From positions 87,144,945 through 87,208,944 of the forward strand of contig CM038216.1 of NCBI GenBank assembly GCA_021442155.1: a stretch of 64,000 nucleotides of DNA, in the 5' to 3' direction. Every line of letters begins with the position of its first letter. Position 1 is the first letter of the stretch. A program made the translations under genes and the position numbers. The DNA comes from Cymbidium sinense (taxonomy: Eukaryota; Streptophyta; Magnoliopsida; Asparagales; Orchidaceae). This document shows positions 11,190-23,815 of this stretch, piece by piece. The notes beneath the pieces are model-generated. The model worked only from the letters and a program-made list of their open reading frames with translations. It had not been told where the DNA came from and did not search any database.

Positions 11190-12550
11190 ATGAGGCTTCA
11201 CCCTCCTTTCAACTCCGGATCTAGCTACAACCACCAAGCTAAAGGTACTGATCCCATACTCTAATGCCTTCCGTGAAGTCCTTTAACAATGCTCTTTCTG
11301 GTAAGATCCCTTGTGCTAATGCCTCAGTGAATCTAATCTCTACATCCTTTCATGGATCGTCATGTGCTCTGACCAGATGTTGAGAAATTAGCTAAGCCTT
11401 ACGAGTTCTCTTTGGTTGATAAATTCTCTTTACGACACCCTACTCTAGATAATATCTGATCCTTCTTCCATAGCTTAAAGCTTTCGGGAGTTTTCACTAT
11501 TGGGCTACTTGATCCTCGACACATCCTCATTCAACTATCAAATGATTTAGATTACTCGTTCTTTGCCGCCCTATTATGTGCATAATTGTCAAATGCGGCT
11601 CTTGAAATGGTCACCCTTTTGATGTTAAGGAAGAATCCCTATGTTCTATGGCTTGCTTTCCCAAACATGAGAATTCACTATGTTACTCATCAAGTATTGT
11701 TTGCGGTTGGGGCTCTATTTGGTAGACCCTTCAAATCAAGCCACCGCCACTAGATCTCGACATCTGCGATCTTGGTTGAAATTGACATTACCAAAAACTA
11801 CCCCAAAGAAGTTTGGATTGGTTCAGAAAAATTTGGATATAATCAGAAAGTTGAATTTGAAAACTTTCCAACCTTTTGTTCTCACTGTAAGATCCATGGT
11901 CATGATCATACAATGCTTTGTACTACACCCAAACCTTAAAAAAGAATATTTCATGACACTAATACCTCTCTTGAACAGGGAAAACCACTAAGTTATGTGC
12001 CAAAAGCTTCTCAAAATGAAATACATCCTCCTACACCGCCTTAGTATCTATTGATTTGTCAAAAGAAAACATTCGAACTACATATACATCGGTACTATTG
12101 TCAACTTATATAACACTTCTCCTTGCTATATATTGGCTCATGATAAACCTTTGCTTAATTTAAAGCTTAATGACAATGAATGGGAATTTTACATTGGATC
12201 AAAATAATATTGATCCCTTGGTGTCACCAAAACCGAATATGCATCATGGCAATGAAAATGTTATTTGCATTATTAATGGTGCAAGAACCTCCCTCTACCT
12301 CTCTATAGATACTCGTATCCAAATTTCTCATCCTAACTCTGATAATGAAGAAGGAGAAATCACCACTACTAAAATATTGTCTGATACTACTCCTATTCTA
12401 GAAAACAAAAACCAATCCCTTTCTGATGGAAATATTTTGGATTCTGATAGACCTTTCCAAACTGTTCTTAAAAAAAAATCTTCTAAAGCCAAAATGACTA
12501 ATAACAATTTCACTAAAACCACACGTTCTTCCCTTGCACCTCATAAATAA
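11190..12550 (+). pseudogene. LINE B ORF1 (DUF4283/zinc-knuckle protein), broken
   Basis: Protein matching LINE A ORF1 can be followed in several frames from about 11,190. The DUF4283-like part with LIQLSNDLDY at about 11,527 is disrupted, as is the zinc-knuckle region, where the segment around 11,880-11,925 reads SHCKIHGHDH in one frame. The C-terminal tail is open at 12,170-12,550 and contains SDNEEGEITTTKILSD, then a Lys/Ser-rich end closing at the same taa as LINE A. Small indels near 11,700-11,990 explain the frame changes. Confidence 0.72.
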
Positions 12551-13703
12551 TTATGTCCCTCTCCTCTTTTTCCTATTTCTTTTTTATCTCTTCTTTTGAA
12601 ATTTTTATTATGATTAATTTTCTTATTTGAATATCCAGGGTTGTGGGACACTCCAGAACCGTGTTGGGAGCTCCGCTTCCTCATAACATCAAACTTCTAT
12701 CATTGAGCCTTTCATTAGCTCTTCCAAAATTGCATTTGTTGCTAGATCGCTTGGATTTCAAAATTTCTTCTTCAATCTTAATAACAAAATTTGGTGTTTT
12801 TGGGATAATTCTATCACCATTTCCATCATCAATGATCTTGACCAATTGGTTAATGTCAAAATCTCTTTAGGTGATTATTCGGCCTTTGGTTACTTTATCT
12901 ATGCTTCTTATAATAGAGTAGGAACATCCTTTGGAATCATTTAAGAACCTTTGCTCGATTAACCTACCACGGTTGGTTGGGGGGTGATTTCAACACTATC
13001 ATTGCTTCTTGAAGGAGGGAGGATGTTCTCTAACCTTCATTCCATGGAAGACTTCTAATATGATCCTTGATTGCAATTTGATTGACATTGGTTTTTTTGG
13101 TGATTACATTGGTACAACTCTAGACTTTGGCAGTGTCTAGATAGGGCCCTCTTTAATTCTCCTTGGATTAATCAATGACCTCTCACTTCTGTTGAACATT
13201 TTAGCAAGACTTTGTCTGATCATGCCCCACTCTATCAAAACTCCCCCCACTAACCCTCCTAATCCCTCATCTTTTCATTTCCAAAATATGTGGACCCAAC
13301 ATGGTGATTTCACCAATGTTGTTTACACTAACTGGATGGCTCCCGTTCATCCGGATAATTTCGTTAAAGGCATGGTTCATCTTTGGCTTAAGCTCAAGAG
13401 GCTTAAACAAAACCTCAATTGGTGGAACAAGCATATTTTTAAAAAACTCTTCACCAATCTTAAAGCTATGGAACAAGTGGTTTGTTCTCTTGAAGAAAGC
13501 TTTAACCGATAAACTTGATGAGTTGAGCATTGCCAAAGATAGATTAATTACCAAAATATGGGAAACCTATTGGCGTCAAAAAATTAGCAAACATATTCGA
13601 TGGTGAAAAAACACTAGGTATTTTCATGCTATTTGTAATAAAAGCACTTAACTTCGATTAAGAAAATTAAGAACCCTAATGGTGGGCTGGATAAGCGATA
13701 ACA

Positions 13704-14923
13704 ATGAAATCAAGGATTCTATCATCATCACAAAATTTATTAAATTCTAATCCTTCGTTAGAAACCCCCTCCAACACCCATCTTATCCCTTCTATGATTA
13801 CCAATGAGGATAACCATTTGCTCACTATGCGTCCCTCGGAAGCGGAGATTAGTAGTACTCTCAATAGCATGAACAATGACTCTGTTGCTGGTCCTGATGG
13901 TTTCACGACTCATTTCTTTCAACATTGTTGGCCTTTTATTAAATCTGATCTTGTTAATCTTTGTTATTGATTTCTTTGATGGCATTCCCAAATATTTTTC
14001 AAGTACTTCTATTGTCCTTATTCCCAAAACCATCAATCACGAATCACGGGGTGACTTAGACCTATTAGTCTTTGTACCTTTTTTCCAAAACTCATTGCTA
14101 AATTAATAATAATAATTAGCCCTTAAAATCATCTCCCCAACCTGGTTTTGTAAAATAGAAGCCATATCGATAATATTCTCCTTCTCGGCTGGTTCATGAC
14201 ATTGATGTTTCTTCCAGGAGGTAATATGCTTTTCAAAGCGGACATCTCTAAAGCCTTTGACAACCTCTCGTGGGGTTTCCTTTTCCAAATCTTGCATTTG
14301 TTTGGTTTCTCGATCATTTTATCGGATTATTAAAAGTTGTATCACTAACATCGGTTTTGTCATCTTAAATGGTGAGTCCCTTGGTTTCTTTTCTTGAGCC
14401 ATGGTTTTGCGTCAAGGCCCCCTTTCTCCTTCTCTCTTTATCATTCTTTGTCAAATATCTTTCAAAGCCTGACCTTTTCATCAAAAATCTAACATGGCTT
14501 TTAAAACTCATGGTGGCTTCCCGTTTCTCATCTTAGCTTTGCAGATGATTTTATAATCTTCTGTAATGCCTCCCTTCAACATGTCAAAAATATCAAGAAT
14601 CTCTTAAATGATTTTGGCAAAGTTAGTGGTCTCTTCCTTAATGAAAAAAATGCTATTTTATTCCCTCAGTGAAGATTCCTCCCAATAGATTGAATCAAAT
14701 ATCCAGAATTACTAATTTTAAGCAAAGTCAATTTTTTCATTTACTCTCTTTTGGTGGTAGGCTCACCTTGATTAAGAGCACTCTTAATTCCATGCCTTTA
14801 TATCTCATCCAAACCATTGTACCGACCATCTCTAGCATCAACAGAATTGAGCGTCTCTTAAACAAATTTTTATGGGGCTCCAATACCTCTTCTAAAAAAA
14901 TGCACCTGGACCTCTTGGTTTAA
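13704..14923 (+). pseudogene. LINE B reverse transcriptase domain, catalytic FADD retained
   Basis: Readable parts include STLNSMNNDSVAGPDGF (13,854-13,905), SSTSIVLIPK (about 14,002-14,028) and, in other frames, the KADISKAFDNLSWGF segment near 14,235-14,280. LSFADDFIIFC lies at about 14,530-14,565, so the two catalytic Asp residues survive. The domain ends with SMPLYLIQTIVPTIS and LLNKFLWGS at about 14,790-14,880. Frameshifts near 13,965, 14,050 and 14,150 and a disrupted RQGDPLSP box near 14,410 inactivate it. Confidence 0.82.
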
Positions 14924-15533
14924 AAGTTGTGGCACTTTGAAGGTGGTCTTGGTTGTAAACCCATTAAAGAAACTATCAATGCCTTTTCTTATAAACTCGG
15001 TGGAATTTCGTGAGTAATCACACTGGCTAATTTCATGACGCTAAATATTGCCGTGGTAAGCACCCCTCATTTGTCCCTTCAAGCCGGGTGACTCCCCTGT
15101 GTGGAAAAGACTTTGTTTTGTCAAATGGGATGTCAATCCCTAATTTTTTTGGGGCATCAACTCTGGTACCTCTTTCTTTTGGCAAGATAACTGGAGTGGT
15201 TGTGGTTCCATGGATGACTTACTTCATACCCATTCCACTTCCACTATTAGAGTAAACACTTTCTGGCATAACAATAAGTGGAACAATAATAAGCTTTGAT
15301 TTTATCCCTTTACTTTCACGAATATGGTTACTATTCCTATCACTCCTCAAAATCAAGATCATATTCTCTTTAAGCTCTCTCAAAATGGTGATTCAACCTC
15401 AAAATGTGTGGCTCCACATTAAGATACTCCACATGAACCCTCCGATGTATTCTCTAAACTTTGGAATAATATCCCTATTTCTTACTCGTTTCTTACATGC
15501 ATTATTCTACAAAATTTTATCCCTGTAGATTCC

Positions 15534-16429
15534 TTGTTGTGGGGTAAAGGGTTCCATTTATCGTCTAAATTTCAATGTTGTTTTCATATTGAAAATGTTA
15601 ATCATGTCTTTGTTAATGGGGCCATTGCTTCTAAACTATGGATTTGGTATGATGATCTTTTTAACACTCTCAATTTCAATGGTTCTCTTACTTTATACCA
15701 ACTTCTTGAAATTTATTTTGACAATACTATTAAAGGTCACATTAAAGTTATCATTGCTATCACTCTTATCTGGTTCATATGGATGGATAGAAATGATGCA
15801 AAACACCGTGGGATCCCTTTGAACCATAGGAGGATTATCGCTAGAACTAAAAACAAAATTAGTGAGTTGTTTAAAGCCAATCTCATTCATTACAAACATT
15901 TCAAAGGCTGTAAATTTGTGGCCAATAAACTGGGCATAATTTTGGATCAACTTTACTGTCGTAATGACAAGATTGTATATTGGAAAAAACCACTTGATCA
16001 TATTATTAAAATAAATACTGATGGCTCTGTCTCTCATAATGGCTCAGTTGTGGTGGCATTTTCAGGAACTCTAAGGGTATAGTCCTATGTGCTTTTGCTT
16101 ATTCCCTTATTTCCTGCACTGCCCCTTTTTCTGAACTTATGGCAGTCTTCAAAGCTCTTGAGATTTGTCTCCAAAATGGTTGGATCAATATTTGGATCGA
16201 GGTGGATGCTATTTTTCTAATTGATCTTTTAACTTCAACTAAGATGAGCAGCACTGATTTGTATTACCTCCTCAAGCAAACTAGATCTCTTCTTTCCCAC
16301 CTGAATTTTAACATCACACATGTTTGGCATGAAGGAAATGCTTGTCGACTACCTTGCCAACTGGGTGCTAGATCCAATGGTATCATCTTGTTGAGCAACA
16401 CCTTGCCCAAAACATTTGTGGCTTGTTAA
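15534..16429 (+). pseudogene. LINE B zf-RVT region and RNase H domain
   Basis: An open stretch at 15,534-16,082 encodes WGKGFHLSSKFQCC and NVNHVFVNG, then the start of RNase H with KINTDGSVSHNGSVVVAF, where the first catalytic Asp (TDGS) is intact, unlike in LINE A. A frameshift leads to 16,139-16,429, which carries KALEICLQNGW and IEVDAIFL. The last catalytic region reads HEGNAC and then loses frame before the VDYLAN segment. The product ends at about 16,429. Confidence 0.8.
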
Positions 16430-19400
16430 CTGGACAATTGGTTACCTTATCTCTAACTTAATTCCGATGCTTTCTCGCCCACTTTTGGATTGTCTTTTGT
16501 GTGCTTGCCGCACATGGATACTTGGTGCCCGGATCTTTGTGTCATGATCTGTTTTAATAGCTCCTCTTTGAGGCTCACTATTTTGGCATTAAAAGGTCGT
16601 TGAGTTATGTGCATACGTTAATCAAGATAGGAATTATGTTGAGCAAATAGACATTTCTTTTATTTCGGAGTTATCCTTTACTTTATTTTTCGCATGAAGT
16701 GGCTTCTTGGCCCTTTGATGATATTTATCTTCTTGGTCGTTGTCTTTACCGGATTCTTGATCTCATTCGATGCTCTATGAAATCCTTATTCGATTCTGCT
16801 GAGTTCCTTTGGTGGGATCTTATTGTGGGGGGTTTCTTTCTTTTCTTCAAACTGTTATGACTATCTTTTATAGGTTTTCCTTCTCGACCTTACTTCTACT
16901 TACAGTATCTACTATGTGCGAATCCGCGTGGTGGAATTTCGCATTCTGTTGTATCTTTAGACCTTGTTATTTTTTTGTCCTGGATGGTGTTTATTCAAAT
17001 TGTTTATGTTACCCGTGAGATCCTTTCTGCGGTGAGGTTTCGAGATTGGGGTTTTTAATTTCTTTTATTATTCTTGTCGAAGATTAACTATTTTTGTCTT
17101 CTATCCCCCGAGAATGGATTTTCTTGTTGCTCCTTTTGGTTCTTACGTGTTTTCCTTTTTCTGTTTTTCACTCTTGTTGTTAACATTTGGGTTGATGCTA
17201 TTCTCGCAATTATTTTCACCCTTCATGCTTTGATGAGATCATGAAAATTTTGAAGACCATTCTTCTGTTCTGCCTATATCTAACCAATGGTCTATCCTGT
17301 ACCGACATTATGCCAATATCCCGCAATACCGGCTTATGACTAAGCAACCTACAACTGAACTGTTTGCTCTTAGGACTGCTATTGAGCACCTATTGGTTGC
17401 AACTTTCTTTATTGCTGTTATTTTGCTGATTGGGATATCCCATGTCTACACTAATCTCTTTGTAGGAATGGAATTGTGTTATTTTTTTCAATACTAGTCA
17501 TTGGCTTTTTGGGTCCTCTTTACATATTGTTGTCTTTGAGATTTATGGTTGCCTCTTGAATTACAAATTCAAATTTGTACTAATACCAATGGGCTATTTT
17601 TGATCACACATCTTGTTGTTGTTTTCATCGGTTCTATTTCCCATAGTCGATTTCTTCCTTTTATTAAGGGAGCCTTTTTATGTTTGTCTACCTTAATGGC
17701 ATATCCTATGGCCAACATCTTGAAAACTTCCCTTTTAGTTGTTGGCTAACATGGTTTGGTACTTAATCTTGTTTCGGTCTTGTTTTCCATGATCGAGGTT
17801 TGAGTTGGGATTATCATTCGCATCTCCGAGGTTGTGGGTTCCGCTTACGGTGGAAATTTCTTGAACTCATACATTTTTACTTTATATCCTTCTTAGTAAT
17901 ATTTCCTTTCCTAATGGGTGTGTTAACGTAAAATTGACCATGTTTGTTTTTGGAATTTTGATTTCCTTGCCCAAAGAAATTTTCTTTGTTTTTCTTTTGA
18001 TGGTGTTGTTTTCCTTCTTGTTCTCCCATCTATGCTATGATTGGAACATGCACAACTTGAAGCTCATTTCTTTGTTATGCTTGGAATTAATAAATGATTT
18101 ATCTTATATGCATAATTATTGACCAAACTTGGTTATTATTATGAATTTCCTTTGCAAAATTGGATTATGGTGACTAAGCATCCTGATACTGATCTGATTT
18201 CTCTGAATATCACTTACTGGACAGGCTTATGGTGGGGAGCTTTTCATTATCTATCCTTTCCTTTATCTATATATGTTTATGGGTGGACTCTTGCCTCCTT
18301 ATTATTTTAACCGCCTTTGTTGGTCATCTGGATTAATACTCATCTTACGCTCTGGGTTTTGGATTATTTTGGCTTATGTTTTCTTTTGGTTGTCTCTTAT
18401 ATTGGAGATTCTTGTCTTGTTTTATCTTCACACCTCAATTGGCTCCATCTTTGTTGGTTGTAGAATTTGGTCTCATGCTCAAAGTCGCTTTTATGCCGTC
18501 TCCGATGGTGATGGTTTTGGTGACTTTGTCTCGAGTTGCTGCCTTTAGGATAACTATTTTTATGCTTTAATTATTTGGTTATCTATTATTTCCATGTCTA
18601 CTCTGATTGAGGAGTTTTATGGCCAATTTTCTATCTTTTCCTATTTTGGATGTTGTTGTCTTAACTGTTGCTGTTTTCTAGAATCTAATGTTGAGACCCA
18701 TTTCAATCCACTTGCTGATTCTTCAAATGGCGGGTTCAAATGTTGCATTAGCTGTTTGGTTGTTGGGGTGGTTGGCTTTCTGAATGCCCGGTTTATCTCC
18801 TGCTATCTCGATTACCTACGTTGTCCTTATTCCTACCTCATTTCTGATAGGTTGGTGCGTTTTATCATGTCTATTCGAAAGAGTGGTATTATGGATAGTT
18901 TAGTCCTTCTGTCTTGGATGTTGTTGCCTTTTCGTCTTGTTTTGGGTTGATTGTTGATTTGGATTATCCTAATTGTGGCCTCAATGCTACTATATGGAGT
19001 TCTACTAACTATTTTCTTGGGTGCTCATTTTAGTTGGTTGTAGTCCATTCCCTGTGTTGAGCTATCTTTTCCTTTACTATTGCTTTTCTCCGGATATTAA
19101 TAAGGGGTTGTTTCTACGAAAGTTTCATTTATATATCATATGATTGGGATGGTGTTAATTATAGGCTCATTGACTTGATTAGCGATTTCAGCAAGTTGTC
19201 TCCTCTGCAATTTTCTTGTGGAGTGATTATATGCTGGATTGCTTTCTTTCTTGGATATGGCTATTGATGAGATTCTGGCTAAAATGGCTTACTCTATTAT
19301 GTTTATGTATTCTCATGTCAAGATGTCTATATTGATGATACTTTTCTTGAATGAGACTCCCTATCCTTCAGCTCTTAGCAATTTTCTATATACTCTAGAT

Positions 19401-19953
19401 ATGATTTTGCTTAGGTTTGCAGGTAATAAAGCTCACAAGAATATCAACAACTGGGAGCTCCCTTCTCATAAGTTTGTTGGCTATGATGGTCGATGATCTC
19501 ACCCCTATTAGTTCGAGTAGCTCATGTGATGTAACCCTTCGAAGTTTGGATGCTCATACTTGCATCGCCCAACATGGTGTGATTGAGCCGAGCTTCTATC
19601 ATAATTCCTTACTAACATACTCATATTATATTGTTTTCTTCTAATTTTTTGTCTGTATTACCTTAACTGTCTAATCTCCCTCTTATTATAACTTTGCGTG
19701 ATTCTTCTCTCCTTCTTTTGGTGTGCTCCATTATCATGCAATCCCACATCCTCTAGAGCATTGGTTTTATTCTTACTTTAGCTTATTATGTTAATCATCT
19801 TATATCTTTTGATTGTTTTATGCTTTTGCTCTTGGATGTACTTAGATAGGGATTTACTCCTTAGGTGATTATAGCTCTTTGAGCGAGTTCGAGTTTACCC
19901 CTTTAAGGACCTTGTAACCCTCTTTGTGGCAAAAATACTACATGGGGTTTCCC
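16430..19953 (+). repeat. LINE B long 3' region
   Basis: This is a T-rich noncoding region of nearly the same length as in LINE A (about 3.5 kb). The segment near 18,282-18,365 (GGGTGGACTCTTGCC, later GGATTAATACTC) matches one unit of the roughly 300 bp tandem repeat of LINE A at 7787-7870. The last 800 bases align with LINE A, sharing GGGATGG(T/G)GTTAATT and TGTGATGTAACCCTTC. Middle parts have diverged strongly. ORFs in it look like translated poly-T-rich sequence. No gene is supported. Confidence 0.7.
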
Positions 19954-19970
19954 AAAAAAAAAAAAAAAAA
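19954..19970 (+). terminator. LINE B A-tail
   Basis: Seventeen A residues follow the shared 3' end TTTCCC. The AATAAA of LINE A is changed here (GGCAAAAATAC in place of GGCAATAAAAT), so the signal is lost. The array resumes immediately with CCCCTAAATCC. Confidence 0.85.
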
Positions 19971-21170
19971 CCCCTAAATCCTTAACCTTAAAGCCTAAAC
20001 ATTAAACCCTAAACCCTAAACCCTAAACCCAAAGCCCTAAACCCTAAACCCCAAACCCTAAAAAACCTAAAAACCTAAAAACCCAAACCTAAACTAAATA
20101 AAACCTAATCGGAAAATAAATAAAAAAAACCTAATCCTAAATAAAATAAAAAAATAAAATAAAAATCTAAACTAAAACCTATACCTAACCTTAAAAATAA
20201 ATTAAAATAAAGAATAAAAATAAACTAAAATAAGATAAATAAAAACCTAAACTAAACTAAAAATAAAATAAACATAAGAATAAAAAACCTTAATAAAATT
20301 AAAACCAAACGTAAAATAAAAATAAAAATAAACTTAAAATAAATTAAATAAAAACATAAACCAAAAAATAAGCCTAAAAATGAAACCTAAACCCTAAACT
20401 AAAAAAAAAAACTAAACCAAAAATAAAAATAAAATAAACCTAAAGTTAAACTAAAAAAACCTAAACTAAAATAAATAAAACTTAAACTTAAACCTAAAAT
20501 AAACTAAACCTAAACTTAAACCTATACTAAATAAAATAAAATAAACTAAAATAAACCTAAACCTAAACTAAAAAAAATAAAACCTAAAATAAAAACTTAA
20601 AGCCTAAACCTAAAAATAATAATAATAACCTAAGCCTAAACCTAAGAATAAAAAATAAAACCTAAACCTAAAAAATAAATTAAAAATAAAACTCAACTAA
20701 AAATAAACCTAAACCTAAACCAAAAACCTAAAAAATAAACTAAAATAAAAAACCAAAATTAAAATAAAAAACCTAAAATAAATAAACTAAACTAAATAAA
20801 AATTAAAAATAAACCTAAATAAAATTAAAAAATAAAATAAGATAAAATAAATAAAAAATAAACTAAATAATCCTAAACCTACTGGTTTACTTAATTAAAA
20901 AAAATAAATCTCCCAAACCCTAAACCCTAAACCCTTAAACTAACCCTAAACTCTAAACCCTAAACCTACAACTCTAAACCCTAAACCCTAAATGCTAAAA
21001 CCATAAATCCTAAACCCTAAACCCTACACCATAAACCCTAAACCCTAAACCCTAAACACCAACCCTAAACCCTAAAACCGAAACACTAAACCTAAAGTAA
21101 CTAAATAAATTTAAAAAATAAACCTAAACCCTAAAACCAAATAAACCTAAACCCTAAAAATGGGCTAAAC
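19971..21170 (+). repeat. Telomere-derived repeat block after LINE B
   Basis: Canonical CCCTAAA units (19,971-20,065) pass into an A/T-rich variant block (20,070-20,875). The linker CCTACTGGTTTACTTAATTA follows at about 20,876-20,895, then canonical units again (20,910-21,075) and mixed units to 21,170. The linker matches the one near 150. No gene is visible. Confidence 0.9.
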
Positions 21171-21395
21171 GTTAATGGAACATCACCAAACTCTAGATAA
21201 GAAGGGTATCTGGTGGTGGGGATCCGGATGTCTGGATATGGAGGTTATGGTCGAAGTGCAGGATTATGGAGGCCTGAGAAGCAAAATTGGTCACAGAGGA
21301 AGATATCATGGATATGATGGTGGATCCCGCTACTCGAGATGTCAGGGTGGGTCTGATCAAAACTAGGGAAACTGAAGAACAGCCGGTCTAATAAA
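21171..21395 (+). pseudogene. Glycine-rich protein retrocopy fragment 1
   Basis: This is an island of ordinary base composition inside the telomere-like array. GGATCCGGA and later ATCATGGATATGATGGTGGA match fragment 2 at 23,426-23,620. In the gene's own frame it reads Gly/Tyr-rich peptides with frameshifts, so the open frame starting at 21,175 is mostly not the ancestral one. It stops near the end of the coding region, without the 3' UTR seen in fragment 2. It probably derives from the C-terminal part of a glycine-rich, perhaps RNA-binding, protein. That identity is inferred from composition only. Confidence 0.6.
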
Positions 21396-23425
21396 TAAAC
21401 AAACAAAATAAACAAATAAAACCTAAACTTAAACTAAAACAAACTAAACTAAAATAAATAAAACCTGAACCAAAACCTAAACTTAAACCTAAACCATAAA
21501 TAAAATAAAATCAACTTAAAATAAACCCAAACTAAACTAAAAAATAAAACTTAAAAATAAACCAAAAATAAAAGCCTAAAACTTAAACCTAAAAAAATAA
21601 AATAAAAAAATAAACCTAATCCTAGAAATAAAAAAATAAAACCTAGACCTAAATAATAAAATAAAAATAAAACTAATAAAAAAATAAACCTAAACCTAAA
21701 CCTAAATCTAAAAAATAAACTAAAATAAATAACCTAGACTAAAATAAATAAACTTAAAATAAATAAACTAAACTAAAATAAACCTAAATCAAAATAAAAA
21801 ATAAAATAAACTAAATAAACCTAAACCTACGAGTTAACTTAATTATAGAAAAATAAAAAAAATAAAAAAATTTAAAGAATAAAAAAAAACCCTAACCTTA
21901 AACCTTAAACCCTAAACACTAAAACTTAAAACCCTGAACCCTAAACCCTAAACCCAAAAACATATAGCCCTAAACCTTAAACCCTAAACCCCAAACCCTA
22001 AATACTAAACTCTAAACCGTAAGAAGCTAAAAACCTAAACCTAAACTAAATAAAGCCTTAAAATAAAATAAATAAAAAAACCTAATCCTAAATAAAATAA
22101 TAAAATAAAATAAAATAAAAACCTAAACTAAAACCTAAACCTAAACCTAAACCTAAATATAAAAATAAAATTAAATTAAATTTAAAAACTAAACTAAAAT
22201 AAAATAAATAAAAACCCAAATTTAGCTAAAAATAAAAATAAACCTAAAAATCAAATGCCTAAATAAAATAAAAACTAAATAAAAATAAATAAATAAATAA
22301 TATACCTAAAAATAAATAAATAAAACCAAAACATTAAACTAAAAAAAGACCTAAACCTAAAATAAAAATAAAAAGAACCTAAACCTAAACATAAATAAAC
22401 TAAACCTAAACCCTAAACTAAATAAAATAAAATAAACTTAAAGTAAACCTAAACCTAAACTAAAAAATTAAACCTAAAACCTAAACCTAAAAAAATAAAA
22501 TAAAAACCTAAACCTAAAACTAAAAAAAAAAAACCTAAACCTAAAAAATAAAATAAAAATTAAATTAAACTAAAAAAATAAACATAAACCTAAAACTAAT
22601 CCTAAAAAATAAACTTAAATAAAAGACCTAGATTAAAATAAATAAACCTAAAACAAATAAACTAAACTAAATAAAAATAAAAAATAAACCTAAATAAAAA
22701 ATAAAAAATAAACTTAATAAACCTAAACCTATCAATTTTCTTAATTTAAAAAAAATTCCTAAACCCTAAACCCTAAATATTAAACCCAATCTAACCCTAA
22801 ACTAAACCCTAAACCCTAAAAAACCCTAAACCCTAACCTAATAAACCCTAAACCATAAACTAAAACTATAAACCTAAAACCCTACACCCTAAACCTAACT
22901 AACCTAAACTAAAACCCTAAATCTAAACCCTAAACTTAAATAAACTATAAACCCTAAACCATCTAACATAAACCTAAACCCTAAACCTATACCATAAACC
23001 TAAGCCCTAAACTCTAAACCCTAAACTCTAAACCCTAAATCCTAAACCCTAAACCTAAACCTAAACCTAAACATAAACCTAAATCCTAAACCTAAACCTA
23101 AATTTAAACTTAAACCAAACTAAAATAAACCCTAAACCATAACCCTAAAATCATAAACCCTAAAACCCTAAACACTAAATCATAAACCCTAAATTTTGAA
23201 AACCTAAAAACCTAAACATAAACTAAATAAAAGCTAAATAAAATAAATAAAATAATTAAACCTAAATAAAATAAAAAATAAAATAAAATAAAATTTTAAA
23301 CTAAAATATTAACCTAAACCTAAAAAAATAATATGAAAAATAAAAATAACCTAAAATAAAAATAAAATAAATTAATTAAAGTAACCTAAACCTAAACTAA
23401 AATAAGTAAAACCTAAGTCTAAACC
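21396..23425 (+). repeat. Telomere-derived repeat block between the two retrocopy fragments
   Basis: A/T-rich variant (21,396-21,825) is followed by linker CCTACGAGTTAACTTAATTA at about 21,827-21,846 and canonical CCCTAAA (21,885-22,025). A second A/T-rich block (22,030-22,730) follows, then linker CCTATCAATTTTCTTAATTT at about 22,727-22,746 and a long canonical block (22,755-23,215). A last A/T-rich part runs to 23,425. Linker spacing of about 950 and 900 bp defines the higher-order unit. Nothing else is seen. Confidence 0.88.
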
Positions 23426-23815
23426 TAATGGAGGGGGATCCGGAGGTGTTGGTGGATATGGAGGTGGTGGTTGGAGCAATGGTATTTATGGAGATGAGAG
23501 AAGCGACGAAGTTTACAGCCAAGGAGGTGGCGGAGGGAGAGATCAAGGATATGATGGTGGATCTTGCTATTCAAGAGGTGTGGGTGGTTCTGATGGGAAT
23601 TGGAGAAACTAAAGAATGACCGATCCGATTTGCTACTTATGGAACTGTGTCTTTAGAGTAGAGAGGGTTATACTTATCTAGGGTTTTTTATTTGCTCTAT
23701 AGGTGCTTATTTTTGATATATGTCACCGCTTATGTCTTAGAAAACTTGGGGTGCAACTCGATTAATGAAATCAAAAAGAAGAAATGTTGAATCTGAATTT
23801 GTTTTCTATTAAAAA
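23426..23815 (+). pseudogene. Glycine-rich protein retrocopy fragment 2 with 3' UTR and short A-tail
   Basis: In the frame beginning GGA at 23,430 the sequence reads GGGSGGVGGYGGGGWSNG, then DERSDEVYSQGGGGGRDQGY and GGSDGNWRN before a TAA at about 23,609-23,611. This is a typical C-terminus of a plant glycine-rich protein. About 200 bases of AT-rich 3' UTR follow, with a possible AATGAA signal near 23,764 and a short A run at 23,812-23,818, after which CCCTAAA begins at 23,824. The 5' end is truncated directly against telomere-like repeat. This is what a 5'-truncated, LINE-mobilised mRNA copy looks like. The open frame starting at 23,428 is a shadow in another phase. Confidence 0.7.

Larger units (their letters stand above)
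12610..16429 (+). pseudogene. LINE B ORF2 (endonuclease, RT, RNase H), broken
   Basis: The ATG at 12,610 opens MINFLI, followed by a stop at the same Trp position as in LINE A. The endonuclease shows GDFNTII near 12,985 and LSDHAPL near 13,212. A spacer with WLKLKRLKQNLNWW lies at about 13,385. RT follows at about 13,704-14,923, and the zinc-binding region plus RNase H at 15,534-16,429. The frame breaks repeatedly. The shared stop at the endonuclease Trp suggests either a common defective ancestor or a start farther downstream than the ATG chosen here. Confidence 0.86.
11041..19970 (+). mobile_element. LINE B, second full-length member of the same LINE family, defective
   Basis: It has the same order as LINE A: leader, ORF1 (about 11,190-12,550), ORF2 (12,610 to about 16,429), a 3.5 kb T-rich 3' region and an A-tail of 17 at 19,954-19,970, followed at once by CCCTAAA-type units. 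Coding parts read as the same proteins with different lesions, many of them single-base indels. It is therefore an independent copy or an old duplicate, not a recent one. The 5' boundary is uncertain by some tens of bases, because the sequence after the last clean CCCTAAA unit (about 11,030-11,060) is ambiguous. Confidence 0.9.

Noticed and set aside
23428..23619. A 63-codon ORF with an ATG at 23,428 as a small gene
   Set aside because: It is out of phase with the glycine-rich frame, which continues to a stop and 3' UTR shared by logic with fragment 1. It is a shadow.
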